Below are positions 1 through 8,173 of a stretch of 31,736 bases of DNA, in pieces. This stretch comes from an uncultured Lachnospiraceae bacterium (GTDB lineage: Bacteria; Bacillota_A; Clostridia; Lachnospirales; Lachnospiraceae). How positions within the stretch are numbered: position 1 is the first letter of the stretch; each line of letters starts with the position of its first letter. The stretch covers positions 1-31,736 of the forward strand of contig CADBNA010000385.1 of assembly GCA_902795835.1 (NCBI GenBank), written 5' to 3'. Both the position numbers and the translations under genes were made by a program. The notes beneath the pieces were generated by a model. It worked only from the letters and a program-made list of their open reading frames with translations, did no database searches and was not told the origin of the DNA.

Positions 1-770
1 CCGGCAACCAGCTCCGCCATGGTCTGTCCGAGAAAGGTGATGGACGGAACCAGCGCATTTTTCAGCACATGCCGGGTCAGAACAGCTGCCCGGTCATTAC
101 CCCGGGAAATAGCCGTGCGCACATAATCCTTCTGCATCTCCCCTACAATTGTGCTTCGCAGCATGCGTGCCGTCATGGCAATACGCGGAATGGCCAGACA
201 GACAGCCGCGAAAAACAGATGCCGCAGGGCCCCGGCAGGATCTCTGTGCAGATCCGGGAAGCCGCTTGGCTGAAACCAGCGCAGCACGATTCCGCACAGC
301 CAGGAAACCAGGATGCCGATAAAAAACGGAGGAATCGCCATAGCCAGCTGTCGCAGCACGGTACCGATCCACCCTGTTTTCTTCTCTGCGTTCTGCGCAG
401 CCCGCAGACCAAAGGGAACCGACAGTACGGCAATCAGGGCAAAACTGATCAGGCACATGATCAGGGTAATCTCAATCTTGGGGGCAATAAGCCCCCACAC
501 GGGCTGCCGGTAGCTGAAGCTTATCCCGAGATTCCCGGTGAAAAAGCCGGCAAGCCAGCTCCCGTAACGGACCAGAAACGGCCGGTTCAGACCCAGTTCC
601 TGCCGCAGCTGGGCCAGACGCTGCGGCGTTGCGTTTGTTCCCAGCATGGTCTGTGCCGGATCGCCCGCAATCAGAGAAAACGCTGCATACGTGAAAAAAG
701 ACACGAGAATCATAGTCAGCAGCATGGTTCCCAGCCTGCGGAGTATATATTTGACTACATCACCTGACAT
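1..770 (-). CDS. ABC transporter permease, DppB/OppB type (3' end outside window)
   Basis: Inner permease subunit of a peptide- or sugar-type (family 5) ABC importer in the cytoplasmic membrane. The frame is open from an ATG at 770 to the window edge, giving 256 residues of an expected 310-330, so the C-terminus is missing. Seen: an N-terminal membrane helix followed by AGDPAQTMLG, the LRQELGLNRP stretch typical of DppB proteins, several hydrophobic segments, and a cytoplasmic EAA-type loop (QKDYVRTAISRG ... HVLKNALVP) that contacts the ATPase. A GGAG ribosome site lies about 8 bases upstream. It follows the binding-protein gene ending at 859, so the two should form one operon whose second permease and ATPases lie beyond position 1. 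The substrate cannot be told from this fragment. Confidence 0.9.
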   Translation of the reverse strand, partial: MSGDVVKYILRRLGTMLLTMILVSFFTYAAFSLIAGDPAQTMLGTNATPQRLAQLRQELGLNRPFLVRYGSWLAGFFTGNLGISFSYRQPVWGLIAPKIEITLIMCLISFALIAVLSVPFGLRAAQNAEKKTGWIGTVLRQLAMAIPPFFIGILVSWLCGIVLRWFQPSGFPDLHRDPAGALRHLFFAAVCLAIPRIAMTARMLRSTIVGEMQKDYVRTAISRGNDRAAVLTRHVLKNALVPSITFLGQTMAELVA

Positions 771-797
771 TGATTAACTCTCCGGAAACGGGAAACC

Positions 798-818
798 CCG
801 CAGGCGGAGGGCCTGCGG
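798..818 (-). promoter_or_regulatory. Intercistronic hairpin between binding-protein and permease genes
   Basis: Perfect 8-base stem CCGCAGGC/GCCTGCGG with a 5-base loop in the 88-base gap between the two transporter genes. No clean U-tract follows on the minus strand. Hairpins in this position commonly stabilise or partly terminate the message so that the binding protein is made in excess of the membrane subunits (inference). Confidence 0.5.
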
Positions 819-858
819 AGATCCCCTGTAATACTTGTGCGTCTGTGCCGGTTGTCTC

Positions 859-2613
859 TCAGCTCCACTGCAGGGTGGATACATCCAGCACATACAGCGG
901 ATAGAACTGCAGGCCGGTCAGCCCCTTGCGGACAGCAACCATGTCTGCCATATCCTGAATAAAGACGCTGGCTGCATTTTCCGTCAGATTCCGCTCCATG
1001 TCCTTGTAGATTGCAGTCTGTGCCTCATCATCGTAGGTCGCGATGGCCTCCGCGTACAGCTTGTCGTAGTCATCATTCTTATAGTATATAAAGTTGTCGT
1101 CTGCCGCAGAATTAAAGCGCTCCAGCAAAGCCCGGGCAGTCATGTCATTGGCTGTAAGGCCGATAATCGTAGACTGGTATTTTCCTCCGGCATATACATC
1201 GCTCAGCCAGGTTGCCCATTCCACAGGCTCCAGCGTCGCGGTGATGCCGACTGCACTCAGCTGCTCGGCTATTACTTCTCCGGTGTTCACATGGGGCTGG
1301 TAATTGGACGGAACCGTGATCGTCATTTCAAAGCCGTTCGGATATCCGGCTTCTGCGAGCAGCTCCTTGGCTTTTTCAGGATCATAAGGATAGTAATCGG
1401 TCAGGCTGTCGTCAAAATACTTGCCGAACGCCGGGTACATGGCAGATCCGATCAGGCTGCCATATCCGTCAAACGCCATATCCAGAATGCCCTGGCGGTC
1501 AACCGCGTAGCAGAGGGCCTGACGCACCAGAACATTGTCAAAGGGTTCTGCGGTGTTGTTCAGGTACAGTGCCTGTACCAGGTTCATGGTGCCCTCTTCA
1601 ATATTGAATTCATTCGGGTCGAGCTGCGCGGTATCCGTGGAACTCATATGTGAAACCAGATCAAGGGCGCCGCTCTGCAGGCCCATGATCAGGCCTTCCA
1701 TCTTTTCATTGACTTTGTAGGTGACGCGGTCCATATGCGCGGGTTCGCCCCAGTAGTCCTTAAAGCGTTCCAGGACAATCGAATCCTGCGCCCTGCGGGA
1801 GACAAAACGGAACGGGCCGGTTCCGACGGGATCCGTATCCTGCCTGTCATAGGTCTCCGGAATTACGGCAACTGTCATGTAGGAAAGGAACTCATTGTTC
1901 GGCTCTTTCAGCGTGATGGTAACGGTCGTATCATCTGAGGCAACTTCTTCAATAGAGGTGAATGCCGGAATAAGGGGGTCTCCCTCTGACGTATCCGCAT
2001 TGCGCTCAATGGACCACACGACATCGGAAGTCTTTACCGGATCGCCATTGTGGAAAAGAATGCCGTCGCGAAGGGTAAAGGTATAGGTCAAGCCGTCTTC
2101 CGAAATCGAATAATCAGATGCAACAGCCGGGATGAGATCACCTTCGGCTGTGGGCTTGACAAGTCCCTCAAAGACATTGAACATGACTTCTCTGGTGCCG
2201 GCGGCGACCGCATAATGCGGGTCCAGCGTGCTGTCCAGATCCTGGGCAATTCCTATGACGATTTCATTCGATGCCGCGCGTTCTGATGCAGTCTCTTCCG
2301 ATGCATCCGTGCTGCCGGAAACAGCCGCATCCGCCTCTTCTGCGCTTTCAGAAGCAGCCCCGCTCTCCGCCTTTGCGCTCTCCGCGGCGGTCCCACTCTC
2401 AGCTTCTGCGCTGCCGGAAACGGCCGTGCTCTCTGCTTCCGCACTGCCGGAAACGGCCGCGCTCTCTGCTTCTGACCCGGCAGAAGCCGCTTCGCTTACT
2501 GCCGCAGAAGCGGTGCTGTCCGAGGTGTCAGCCGTCTTCCCGCTTCCTCCGCACGCGGCCAGTGATACAGCCATTGCGGAACATACCAGCCATGTTACCA
2601 GTTTCTTTTTCAT
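859..2613 (-). CDS. Family 5 ABC transporter substrate-binding lipoprotein (DppA/OppA-like)
   Basis: Extracytoplasmic solute-binding protein of a family 5 importer (peptides, nickel or oligosaccharides). The start is the ATG at 2613, preceded by AGGAGAAAGGAAACG; a longer in-frame extension to 2757 has no ribosome site and would bury the signal peptide. The 584-residue protein has an MKKK-type signal peptide with lipobox LAAC and lipid Cys21, then an Ala/Ser/Glu-rich linker (about residues 22-115), then the SBP_bac_5 domain starting IGIAQDLDSTLDPHY. Characteristic motifs include EGLVKPTAEGDLIPAVASD and LRDGILFHNGDPVKTSDVVWS. The DppB-type permease follows. The ligand is unknown. The very long, repetitive linker is unusual and is listed separately. 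Confidence 0.95.
   Translation of the reverse strand: MKKKLVTWLVCSAMAVSLAACGGSGKTADTSDSTASAAVSEAASAGSEAESAAVSGSAEAESTAVSGSAEAESGTAAESAKAESGAASESAEEADAAVSGSTDASEETASERAASNEIVIGIAQDLDSTLDPHYAVAAGTREVMFNVFEGLVKPTAEGDLIPAVASDYSISEDGLTYTFTLRDGILFHNGDPVKTSDVVWSIERNADTSEGDPLIPAFTSIEEVASDDTTVTITLKEPNNEFLSYMTVAVIPETYDRQDTDPVGTGPFRFVSRRAQDSIVLERFKDYWGEPAHMDRVTYKVNEKMEGLIMGLQSGALDLVSHMSSTDTAQLDPNEFNIEEGTMNLVQALYLNNTAEPFDNVLVRQALCYAVDRQGILDMAFDGYGSLIGSAMYPAFGKYFDDSLTDYYPYDPEKAKELLAEAGYPNGFEMTITVPSNYQPHVNTGEVIAEQLSAVGITATLEPVEWATWLSDVYAGGKYQSTIIGLTANDMTARALLERFNSAADDNFIYYKNDDYDKLYAEAIATYDDEAQTAIYKDMERNLTENAASVFIQDMADMVAVRKGLTGLQFYPLYVLDVSTLQWS
2329..2460 (-). repeat. Four tandem 33-base units encoding 11-residue linker repeats
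   Basis: Residues 52-95 of the binding protein are four successive 11-residue units: AAVSGSAEAES, TAVSGSAEAES, GTAAESAKAES and GAASESAEEAD. The first two are nearly identical in DNA, the last two have decayed. The units extend an acidic, Ala/Ser-rich tether between the lipid anchor and the binding domain. Such coding repeats are prone to length change by slippage (inference). Confidence 0.8.
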
Positions 2614-3026
2614 CGTTTCCTTTCTCCTTTCCTGCCGCGCAGCTCCGGCAGCAGAATGCGCCCGCTGCTGCAGCGTACGGATGCAGACCGGCTTTCTCTG
2701 AGCTTCTCTGCATAAACTGTGTAAAAGCATATCCGGGGAAAAAGGCGCAGAATGCACCCTGAAAAGAAATTCGGAAAACCGGTCTTTGATATGCGATACG
2801 GAAAACCAAATCCGGTATACGCCCGCCTATGGGGTCGCAATCCGGTCAACTGCCGTATGGCTTCCGGTTTTGATCCTGAAAAGAGTTGATGCATTTTCCT
2901 CCGAATAATGCTCAGATACAAACTATCATAAAAAAGGGGGCTTGACAACTCTATTTTTAACCGAACGACGGCAGGGACAGCGGCTCTGCCTGTCCCTGCC
3001 GCCATTTGGCTGCAGCAATTCAGTAA
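2614..3026 (-). other. 413-base gap: terminator plus leader of the binding-protein gene
   Basis: This gap separates the alcohol dehydrogenase stop from the binding-protein start. It holds the hairpin listed at 2969-3001, then a candidate promoter of poor quality (TTGTCA at 2943-2948 on minus, no good -10 at the right spacing), then about 300 bases of leader. Inside the leader is a 94-codon open frame, 2610-2894 minus, starting MHQLFSGSKP after CGGAGGAAA and ending in an ATGA overlap with the binding-protein ATG. Its composition is rich in Arg, Ser and Phe and resembles no family I know, and the ribosome site is only 3 bases from its ATG, so I do not call it a gene. Confidence 0.5.
2969..3001 (-). 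terminator. Hairpin terminator candidate after the nine-gene carbohydrate cluster
   Basis: Perfect 12-base stem CGGCAGGGACAG/CTGTCCCTGCCG with a 9-base loop, about 25 bases past the dehydrogenase stop. The run following it on the minus strand (TCGTTCGGTTAAAAATAG) is a poor U-tract, so termination could be inefficient or Rho-assisted. It marks the likely end of the transcript running down from the sorC end. Confidence 0.6.
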
Positions 3027-4079
3027 TTATTTCCCTTCCAGATCTTCATTGCACAGGATTACGCCTTTGACGCCTTCCCCGCGCATGATGGAGTCGAAAG
3101 CCTCTCTCCAGTTTTCCAGCGTCACAATCGTTGTTGCGATTTTCTCCGGAATCACGGTACCGGCCTTCAGCAGTTCGATGGACTTTCTCCAGGAGCTCGG
3201 TTTCTGGCTGCGGGATCCCATGTAGCAGATCTCTTTGTGAAGGACCCAGTCTGTGCGGATCGGTTCCATTTCCTCGGGAAATACCCCCATCTGCACCACT
3301 GTTCCCTTACGGCGGGTCACCTCCAGTGCCTTGTTGACAGCCGGAACGGCCCCTGAACACTCAAAGGATATATCCACGCCTTCGCCGTCTGTCAGGCCTT
3401 TGATGATTTCGGCAAGGTCTTCCTTTGTCTGATCCACCGCGCGGTCTGCGCCGTTTTTCAGCGCGATCTCAAAACGTTCCGTATCGGTCGCCACTCCGGC
3501 GACGATGACGGTGGCTCCCTGGGACTTGCAGACCTGCGCAACCATCTGTCCGATGGCGCCGGCCCCGAATATGCATACAATGTCCCCCTTCTTTACCTGG
3601 CCGCGCTCTATGCCCGCATGAACGCCGCAGGCCAGGGGCTCTGTCAGGGACGCGCTCAGGAGACTGACATTGTCCGGCAGAAGATGAACGCTCTCTTCTC
3701 TGCTGACCACGTACTGCGCCATGCTCCCGTTAATCTGGGTTCCGAGTCCCTGCCTGTTGGAGCACAGGTTATAGTCCTTGGAACGGCAGGAGGCACAGTG
3801 TCCGCACGTAGCAAATGTCGTCTCGCTTGTCACCCGGTCTCCGACCTTTACCTTTGTCACCTCGGGTCCGACTGCCGTGACGATGCCGGAGAACTCATGA
3901 CCCAGAACTACCGGCGGCTTTGTGCTGCCGTACGTTCCGCGAAACGCATGCAGATCGGTCCCGCAGATACCGGAATAAGCAATTTTGATTTTGACCAGAT
4001 CTCCTGTCGCCTCCGGCTCCGGTATGTCCTGATAGACCATGTGGTCGTACCCTGCCTCCATTTTGACAACAGCCTTCAT
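3027..4079 (-). CDS. Zinc-dependent medium-chain alcohol/polyol dehydrogenase
   Basis: Cytoplasmic NAD(P)-dependent oxidoreductase of the MDR family (sorbitol, threonine and butanediol dehydrogenase group), interconverting a polyol or secondary alcohol and a ketose. I chose the ATG at 4079 (MKAVV, 350 residues), because the upstream ATG at 4088 touches the GGAG site. Catalytic zinc ligands are Cys39 (SGICGTD) and His61-Glu62 (GHEFSG), with Glu147 (LTEPLAC) as a further ligand; structural zinc cysteines are Cys92, 95, 98 and 106. The Rossmann motif is FGAGAIGQM (171-179). It is the last gene of the cluster, 16 bases after a class II aldolase-family gene, so its substrate is probably the polyol or ketose handled by that cluster (inference). 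Confidence 0.9.
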   Translation of the reverse strand: MKAVVKMEAGYDHMVYQDIPEPEATGDLVKIKIAYSGICGTDLHAFRGTYGSTKPPVVLGHEFSGIVTAVGPEVTKVKVGDRVTSETTFATCGHCASCRSKDYNLCSNRQGLGTQINGSMAQYVVSREESVHLLPDNVSLLSASLTEPLACGVHAGIERGQVKKGDIVCIFGAGAIGQMVAQVCKSQGATVIVAGVATDTERFEIALKNGADRAVDQTKEDLAEIIKGLTDGEGVDISFECSGAVPAVNKALEVTRRKGTVVQMGVFPEEMEPIRTDWVLHKEICYMGSRSQKPSSWRKSIELLKAGTVIPEKIATTIVTLENWREAFDSIMRGEGVKGVILCNEDLEGK

Positions 4080-4095
4080 TATGATCATTCTCCTT

Positions 4096-4782
4096 TTATT
4101 CTTTTATGCCTTCACGCCCAAGCAGTTCTTTGGGCATATCTGCCGTGCCCTGTCCTACGTATTTGTAGATCTCGGCGGTCTGGCGGATCTGCGCATCTGT
4201 CAGATGGCGGGTTTCACCACAGGCACGGGCAGCCAGATAGCCTTTGGCACATTCCTCCAGATACACGGCGGCATTGAGCGCCTGTTTGAGACTGTCGCCG
4301 ACAGTAATAACGCCGTGATGAGACAGGATGACGGCCAGCTGGTCTCCCAGATATTTGACCGAATCCATACCCATCTCAATGCTGGCCGGCGATGAATACG
4401 GCGTACACTTTACACTGCCGCGGCAGGCATTGCCGAGGGTTGTAAGATCTGCGCGGAACTCATCCTGGATCAGGCCGATGGCCGTGGCATAGGGCTGATG
4501 GGTGTGGATGACAGCCATGATATCCGGGCGCTCCCGGAAAATATAGAGAATTCCCTCGGTATCCGAGGAAGGCTTGCGGGTTCCTTCTATGATATTGCCG
4601 TTCAGGTCCATGACGACCACATCATCCTCTACCATGTCTTCATAGATCATTCCGGAGGGCGTGATCAGGATCTCACCGGTGGGCATACGCAGACTTAAAT
4701 TTCCGCCGGCGAGAGAAATGAGGCCGTAGCGGTCCAGCTTCATGCCGCCTTTGATTATTTCAAGTTTTTCCTTTTCAAACAT
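4096..4782 (-). CDS. Class II aldolase/adducin family protein, possible L-ribulose-5-P 4-epimerase
   Basis: Zinc enzyme of the AraD/FucA family, 228 residues, the usual length. Metal ligands are His93 and His95 (IHTHQ) and His155 (SHHG). The active-site acid lies in KPSSDT (Asp74). AraD/UlaF-type epimerases carry Asp at this place, while L-fuculose-1-phosphate aldolases carry Glu; the rest of the chain is closer to generic aldolases. A 4-epimerase converting L-ribulose 5-phosphate to D-xylulose 5-phosphate would suit the adjacent transketolase genes and the L-xylulokinase and UlaE-type genes further along. An aldolase role remains possible. A good AGGAGG site precedes the ATG, and the gene begins 12 bases after the transketolase C-subunit stop. 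Confidence 0.85.
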   Translation of the reverse strand: MFEKEKLEIIKGGMKLDRYGLISLAGGNLSLRMPTGEILITPSGMIYEDMVEDDVVVMDLNGNIIEGTRKPSSDTEGILYIFRERPDIMAVIHTHQPYATAIGLIQDEFRADLTTLGNACRGSVKCTPYSSPASIEMGMDSVKYLGDQLAVILSHHGVITVGDSLKQALNAAVYLEECAKGYLAARACGETRHLTDAQIRQTAEIYKYVGQGTADMPKELLGREGIKE

Positions 4783-4794
4783 GGCAGTCCTCCT

Positions 4795-5790
4795 TTATAC
4801 GGCAGAGAAATCCTCAAAGCGGATTTCTTCCAGATCGCGCGCTTTGATGCCGAGTTTTTTGCCCATGAGCTTTTCAACATTTTTGATGAGGGTTAAGGCA
4901 TCCATGTGATAATACTCCAGCAGGTACATCTTGGATGCGCCGTGGGCGTAGGAATCTTCCAGGCCGACCTTGCGGAGGGGCTTGCCGATTCCGTTTTCCG
5001 CCATGACTTCCGCCACACAGGATCCCAGGCCGCCGATGACGGTTCCGTTCTCAATTGTGATCACGCCGTATTTGGAATTCTGGCAGGCTTTTACGACCTG
5101 TGGATCTGTAAACGGCTTAAGCGTGGAGATGTGAAGATGATTGACTTTTACGCCTTTGGCTGTCAGAGCGGCCGTAGCCCGGAGCGCTTCCTCTGTACAG
5201 ATGGATGAGGAGAAGATGGTCACATCCGCATCCGGCTCCTGATGGATCACGCGGGCTTTGTTGAACTTCATCGGCTTATTGGCCGGAAACAGGCGCGGCA
5301 CTTCCTTGCGCAGCTGACGGATATAGACCGGTCCGTTATACTTATAGGCAATATCCAGCACGCTGTCTATCTCGGTGGCGTCTCCGATATCAAAAATAGC
5401 GAAATTCGGCACCGTACGGATGACGCCGATGTCATTGGTAGACTGATGGGTGACGCCGCCCGGCGTTGTAATGCCTGGAACAAAACCGCAGAAGACCACC
5501 GGCAGATTCGGATATGCCACGCTCATCTCCAGCTGATCCAGGATGCGGCGGTACAGGAAAACGGAAAAGGTATGGATAAACGGACGGAAACCCTCGCGGG
5601 CAAGTCCGGCTGCCCAGGAGCACATATTCTGCTCGGCAATGCCGAGTGTCAGGTAGCGGTCCGGATATTTTTTGCGAAATTCCGACACCTCACAGGAGGA
5701 GCCAAGATCTCCGGACAGGACCAGAATCTCCGGATGTTTTTCAGCCATGCGGAGGATATTTTCACTATGTCTGTTAAGCTCTAACTTCAT
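4795..5790 (-). CDS. Transketolase, C-terminal subunit
   Basis: Pyrimidine-binding and C-terminal half of a two-subunit, thiamine-diphosphate transketolase, 331 residues. Glu53 in GIAEQNM is the conserved glutamate that activates the cofactor. The loop GGVTHQSTNDIG and the later C-terminal domain fit the family. It is translated from an ATG after AAAGGAGGAAGAAATA, 18 bases past the N-subunit stop, so the two halves are co-expressed. Transketolase moves two-carbon units among D-xylulose 5-P, ribose 5-P and erythrose 4-P, which makes it the sink for both the pentulose and tetrulose routes suggested in this window. A copy embedded in a catabolic cluster is probably additional to a housekeeping one (inference). 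Confidence 0.93.
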   Translation of the reverse strand: MKLELNRHSENILRMAEKHPEILVLSGDLGSSCEVSEFRKKYPDRYLTLGIAEQNMCSWAAGLAREGFRPFIHTFSVFLYRRILDQLEMSVAYPNLPVVFCGFVPGITTPGGVTHQSTNDIGVIRTVPNFAIFDIGDATEIDSVLDIAYKYNGPVYIRQLRKEVPRLFPANKPMKFNKARVIHQEPDADVTIFSSSICTEEALRATAALTAKGVKVNHLHISTLKPFTDPQVVKACQNSKYGVITIENGTVIGGLGSCVAEVMAENGIGKPLRKVGLEDSYAHGASKMYLLEYYHMDALTLIKNVEKLMGKKLGIKARDLEEIRFEDFSAV

Positions 5791-5808
5791 TATTTCTTCC
5801 TCCTTTGG

Positions 5809-6723
5809 TTACATGCTCTCGTAGAATTTCGTGTATTCTTCCCGGTTCTTGTCGTTAACTGTGATAAAGTGCTTTGGCATGAGCGGGGAAATGATGGGCA
5901 TGTCCTGATCCGGGTGGGTGTGGCAGATCACGGCAAGGGGTTTCCCTCTGTGCGCTGTCCTGCAGGCTTTTGTCACTTCATCAATGTCATGCCCGTTGCA
6001 CTCGACAGTCTTCCAGCCAAAAGCGCGGAAGCGGTCGGCCAGGGGCTCTATGTTCATGTTATCCTTTGTCCATCCCTCCAGCTGCTGGCCATTGACGTCG
6101 GCGACAACCGTAAAATTGTCCAGGCCGTAATACGCCGCTGCCTGGAAGCACTCCCAGTCCTGTCCTTCCTGCAGTTCACCGTCGGAAAGCACGCAGTAAA
6201 TCTTTCCCTTGTGTCCCTTCATCTTGTACGCATGCGCGGTGCCCGCCGCAATGCTGACAGTCTGCCCCAGGGAACCGGCTGTGTTCTCAAACCCGGGAGA
6301 ATGCTCGGCGCCGATCATCTCCATATTCCAGCCGTCGACATTGAATTTATCAATAGCCTCGTGACTGATCCGCCCGCACTCGGCAAGGGTGCAGTAAAGA
6401 ACAGAGGCATAATGGCAGCAGGACATGAAAAATCGGTCCATGTCATAATCCGGATTATGCGCATCGTAGCCATTGTACAGGGAGCCTTTGGGATAATCCA
6501 TGTTTTTGGGGCCCGGAACGCCGGGGAAGTGCAGGGCATCCGGACTGCCAAGGCTCGGTCCGAGTTTCAGGACTCTCATATAAAGTGTGGTGAAAATCTC
6601 GGCAGAGGAACAGGCCTGTGCCAGATAGCAGCCGCCCCTCTCGATACAGAGCCCCAGAATGCGCTTCCGTACGTTGTGAGCAGCTTTGGCAATGTCTGCA
6701 TTTGTGTATCTCTTTTTGGGCAT
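5809..6723 (-). CDS. Transketolase, N-terminal subunit
   Basis: Diphosphate-binding half of the split transketolase, 304 residues from the ATG at 6723 (GGAG site 12 bases upstream; a longer frame to 6834 has no such support). The thiamine-diphosphate/magnesium motif spans residues 180-212, opening SDGELQEGQ and closing ADVNGQQ. Conserved HSPGFENTAGSLGQ at 141-154 is typical. It is somewhat longer than many N-subunits because of an extra stretch around residues 55-95 (LGPSLGSPDALHFPG and after). The C-subunit follows at once. The HAD phosphatase gene lies 98 bases upstream in the same direction. Confidence 0.93.
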   Translation of the reverse strand: MPKKRYTNADIAKAAHNVRKRILGLCIERGGCYLAQACSSAEIFTTLYMRVLKLGPSLGSPDALHFPGVPGPKNMDYPKGSLYNGYDAHNPDYDMDRFFMSCCHYASVLYCTLAECGRISHEAIDKFNVDGWNMEMIGAEHSPGFENTAGSLGQTVSIAAGTAHAYKMKGHKGKIYCVLSDGELQEGQDWECFQAAAYYGLDNFTVVADVNGQQLEGWTKDNMNIEPLADRFRAFGWKTVECNGHDIDEVTKACRTAHRGKPLAVICHTHPDQDMPIISPLMPKHFITVNDKNREEYTKFYESM

Positions 6724-6821
6724 AACTGACAGTTTCTCCTTTCTCTGATGAACCTGCGGGCAGTCCGGCAATCTCCGGAGAATTCCATACAGGCCCGTTG
6801 TCAAACGCATGTCTGAACAGA

Positions 6822-7472
6822 TTACTGCTCCCAATCCATAACTTCACGCAAATGGCGGATCACCCTGCTGGCCCCGGAGAGATCCTGCGGCCCGGATGTC
6901 TCATTGTCATAGCCAAAGCAGAATATTCCCGCGGCGCGCGCAGCAGCAATTCCCGGCGCAGTGTCTTCCACCGCAACCACAGCTTCCGGCTTCTCACCGG
7001 CCAGCTCCATGACTCTGCAGTAAATCTCCGGATCCGGCTTCCTGCGCGTCACCTGGTCTCCCGTCACTACATAGTCAAACAAATCTTTCACGTGCAGCAG
7101 CTCCAGCACATGGTCAACCATCGGCTGCGTGCTGGAAGAAGCCAGGCCGATCCTGATCCCATGGCCGTGCGCCCACGTCATGACATCCACCAGACCCTCT
7201 GACGGTCCCACGCTGTTCTCCCGGATCTGGTCTTCCACCCTCTGATACTGCTCCTGCTGCAGCGCCAGGGGATCTCCGGAGAGACCAAACTGCTCCAGTA
7301 CTTCTCTCCAGAATCCGAGGGCCGACGTGCCGACAGGCTCCGGAAAATTCTCGGTCTTTACAATTCCCATATTCCGGTACATCGCCTGTCTGGCAATCTC
7401 ATGGAGGGGTTCACTGTTCAGTACAACGCCATCCATGTCAAATATGATCAATTTGATATCTTTTTTATCCAT
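6822..7472 (-). CDS. HAD-family sugar phosphatase / phosphoglucomutase-like
   Basis: Cytoplasmic HAD hydrolase of the beta-phosphoglucomutase/GS1 subgroup, 216 residues from the ATG at 7472. A GTG at 7481 would add three residues; neither start has a strong ribosome site, and the ATG lies only 14 bases past the upstream aldolase stop, so translation may be coupled. Motifs: nucleophile and acid Asp12 and Asp14 in FDMDGVVLNSEP; motif II serine in ASSST; Lys in RRKPDPEIY; motif IV VEDTAPGI. The four-helix cap lies between the first two motifs. In this cluster it probably removes phosphate from a sugar phosphate or acts as a repair phosphatase; the substrate cannot be deduced. Confidence 0.88.
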   Translation of the reverse strand: MDKKDIKLIIFDMDGVVLNSEPLHEIARQAMYRNMGIVKTENFPEPVGTSALGFWREVLEQFGLSGDPLALQQEQYQRVEDQIRENSVGPSEGLVDVMTWAHGHGIRIGLASSSTQPMVDHVLELLHVKDLFDYVVTGDQVTRRKPDPEIYCRVMELAGEKPEAVVAVEDTAPGIAAARAAGIFCFGYDNETSGPQDLSGASRVIRHLREVMDWEQ

Positions 7473-7486
7473 CTCATCCACATATT

Positions 7487-8140
7487 CTATTTCTGGCCGT
7501 ATTTGTTCCGGAAGAAATCAGCAAAGAAATTCACATCATCCTGTGAAATCTCTACAGGCCCTCCTATCGCCATAGAATTGATGTAAACCATGGCTGCCTT
7601 CTCTATGATCTGGGAGCCGATAAAGGCTTTGGCCAATGTCACGTCACAGCTGATTGCGCCGTGATTGGCAATCAGGGCGCCCTGCCGGCCTTCAAGGGCT
7701 TTCACGCAGGCATCGGCCATCTCTTTTGTGCCGGGAATCGCGTATTCGGCCACCCGGAGAGATCCGCCCAGAATCTGTACCTGGTCCTCACAGATTGCCG
7801 GGATTTCTTTGCGCGCAGTGGCAACGGTCAGCGCATACGTGGAATGCGTATGCATGATGCCGTTGACTTCGGGTCTGTTTTTAAAAATAGCCGCATGCAC
7901 AATTGCTTCTATTGACGGCTTCAGGTTTCCCTCGTATTCCAGTGTGTCCATGTTTACGATGCACATCTGGTCAGCGCTGAGTCCTTCATAGTCCATTCCC
8001 GAAGGCGTGATCGCCATATAAGTATCATCAATCCTGGCGGATATGTTTCCCCATGTGCCGGCTACCAGCCCGCTTCGGTACATTTCCAGTGCTGTCTTGC
8101 ATACTTCCGCCTGTGCTGCTTTTGCTTTTTCTCTGTCCAT
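7487..8140 (-). CDS. Class II aldolase, FucA-like
   Basis: Zinc-dependent ketose-1-phosphate aldolase family, 217 residues, very close to L-fuculose-phosphate aldolase in length. Unlike the second family member at 4096-4782 it keeps the catalytic Glu (Glu78 in KPSIEA). Zinc ligands are His97 and His99 (MHTHS) and His160 (ANHGA); substrate phosphate loops are GTWGNIS and TPSGMDYE. The ATG at 8140 follows CAGGAGGGAAAAACC. The expected reaction is cleavage of a ketose 1-phosphate to dihydroxyacetone phosphate and a short aldehyde. A palindromic element separates it from the upstream dehydrogenase gene. Confidence 0.9.
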   Translation of the reverse strand: MDREKAKAAQAEVCKTALEMYRSGLVAGTWGNISARIDDTYMAITPSGMDYEGLSADQMCIVNMDTLEYEGNLKPSIEAIVHAAIFKNRPEVNGIMHTHSTYALTVATARKEIPAICEDQVQILGGSLRVAEYAIPGTKEMADACVKALEGRQGALIANHGAISCDVTLAKAFIGSQIIEKAAMVYINSMAIGGPVEISQDDVNFFADFFRNKYGQK

Positions 8141-8173
8141 GGTTTTTCCCTCCTGTTGAAAGTGCTGTTGATG

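Noticed and set aside
2610..2894. 94-codon leader frame as a real gene
   Set aside because: Ribosome site spacing is too short, residue composition is odd and no family is recognised; kept only as a low-interest finding.
2920..2948. TTGTCA as the -35 of a promoter for the family 5 binding-protein gene
   Set aside because: No -10-like hexamer at 16-18 bases; TATGAT is only 12 bases away.
3027..4088. Upstream ATG at 4088 as start of the zinc alcohol dehydrogenase
   Set aside because: It directly abuts the GGAG ribosome site; the ATG at 4079 has workable spacing and begins with the usual MKAVV.
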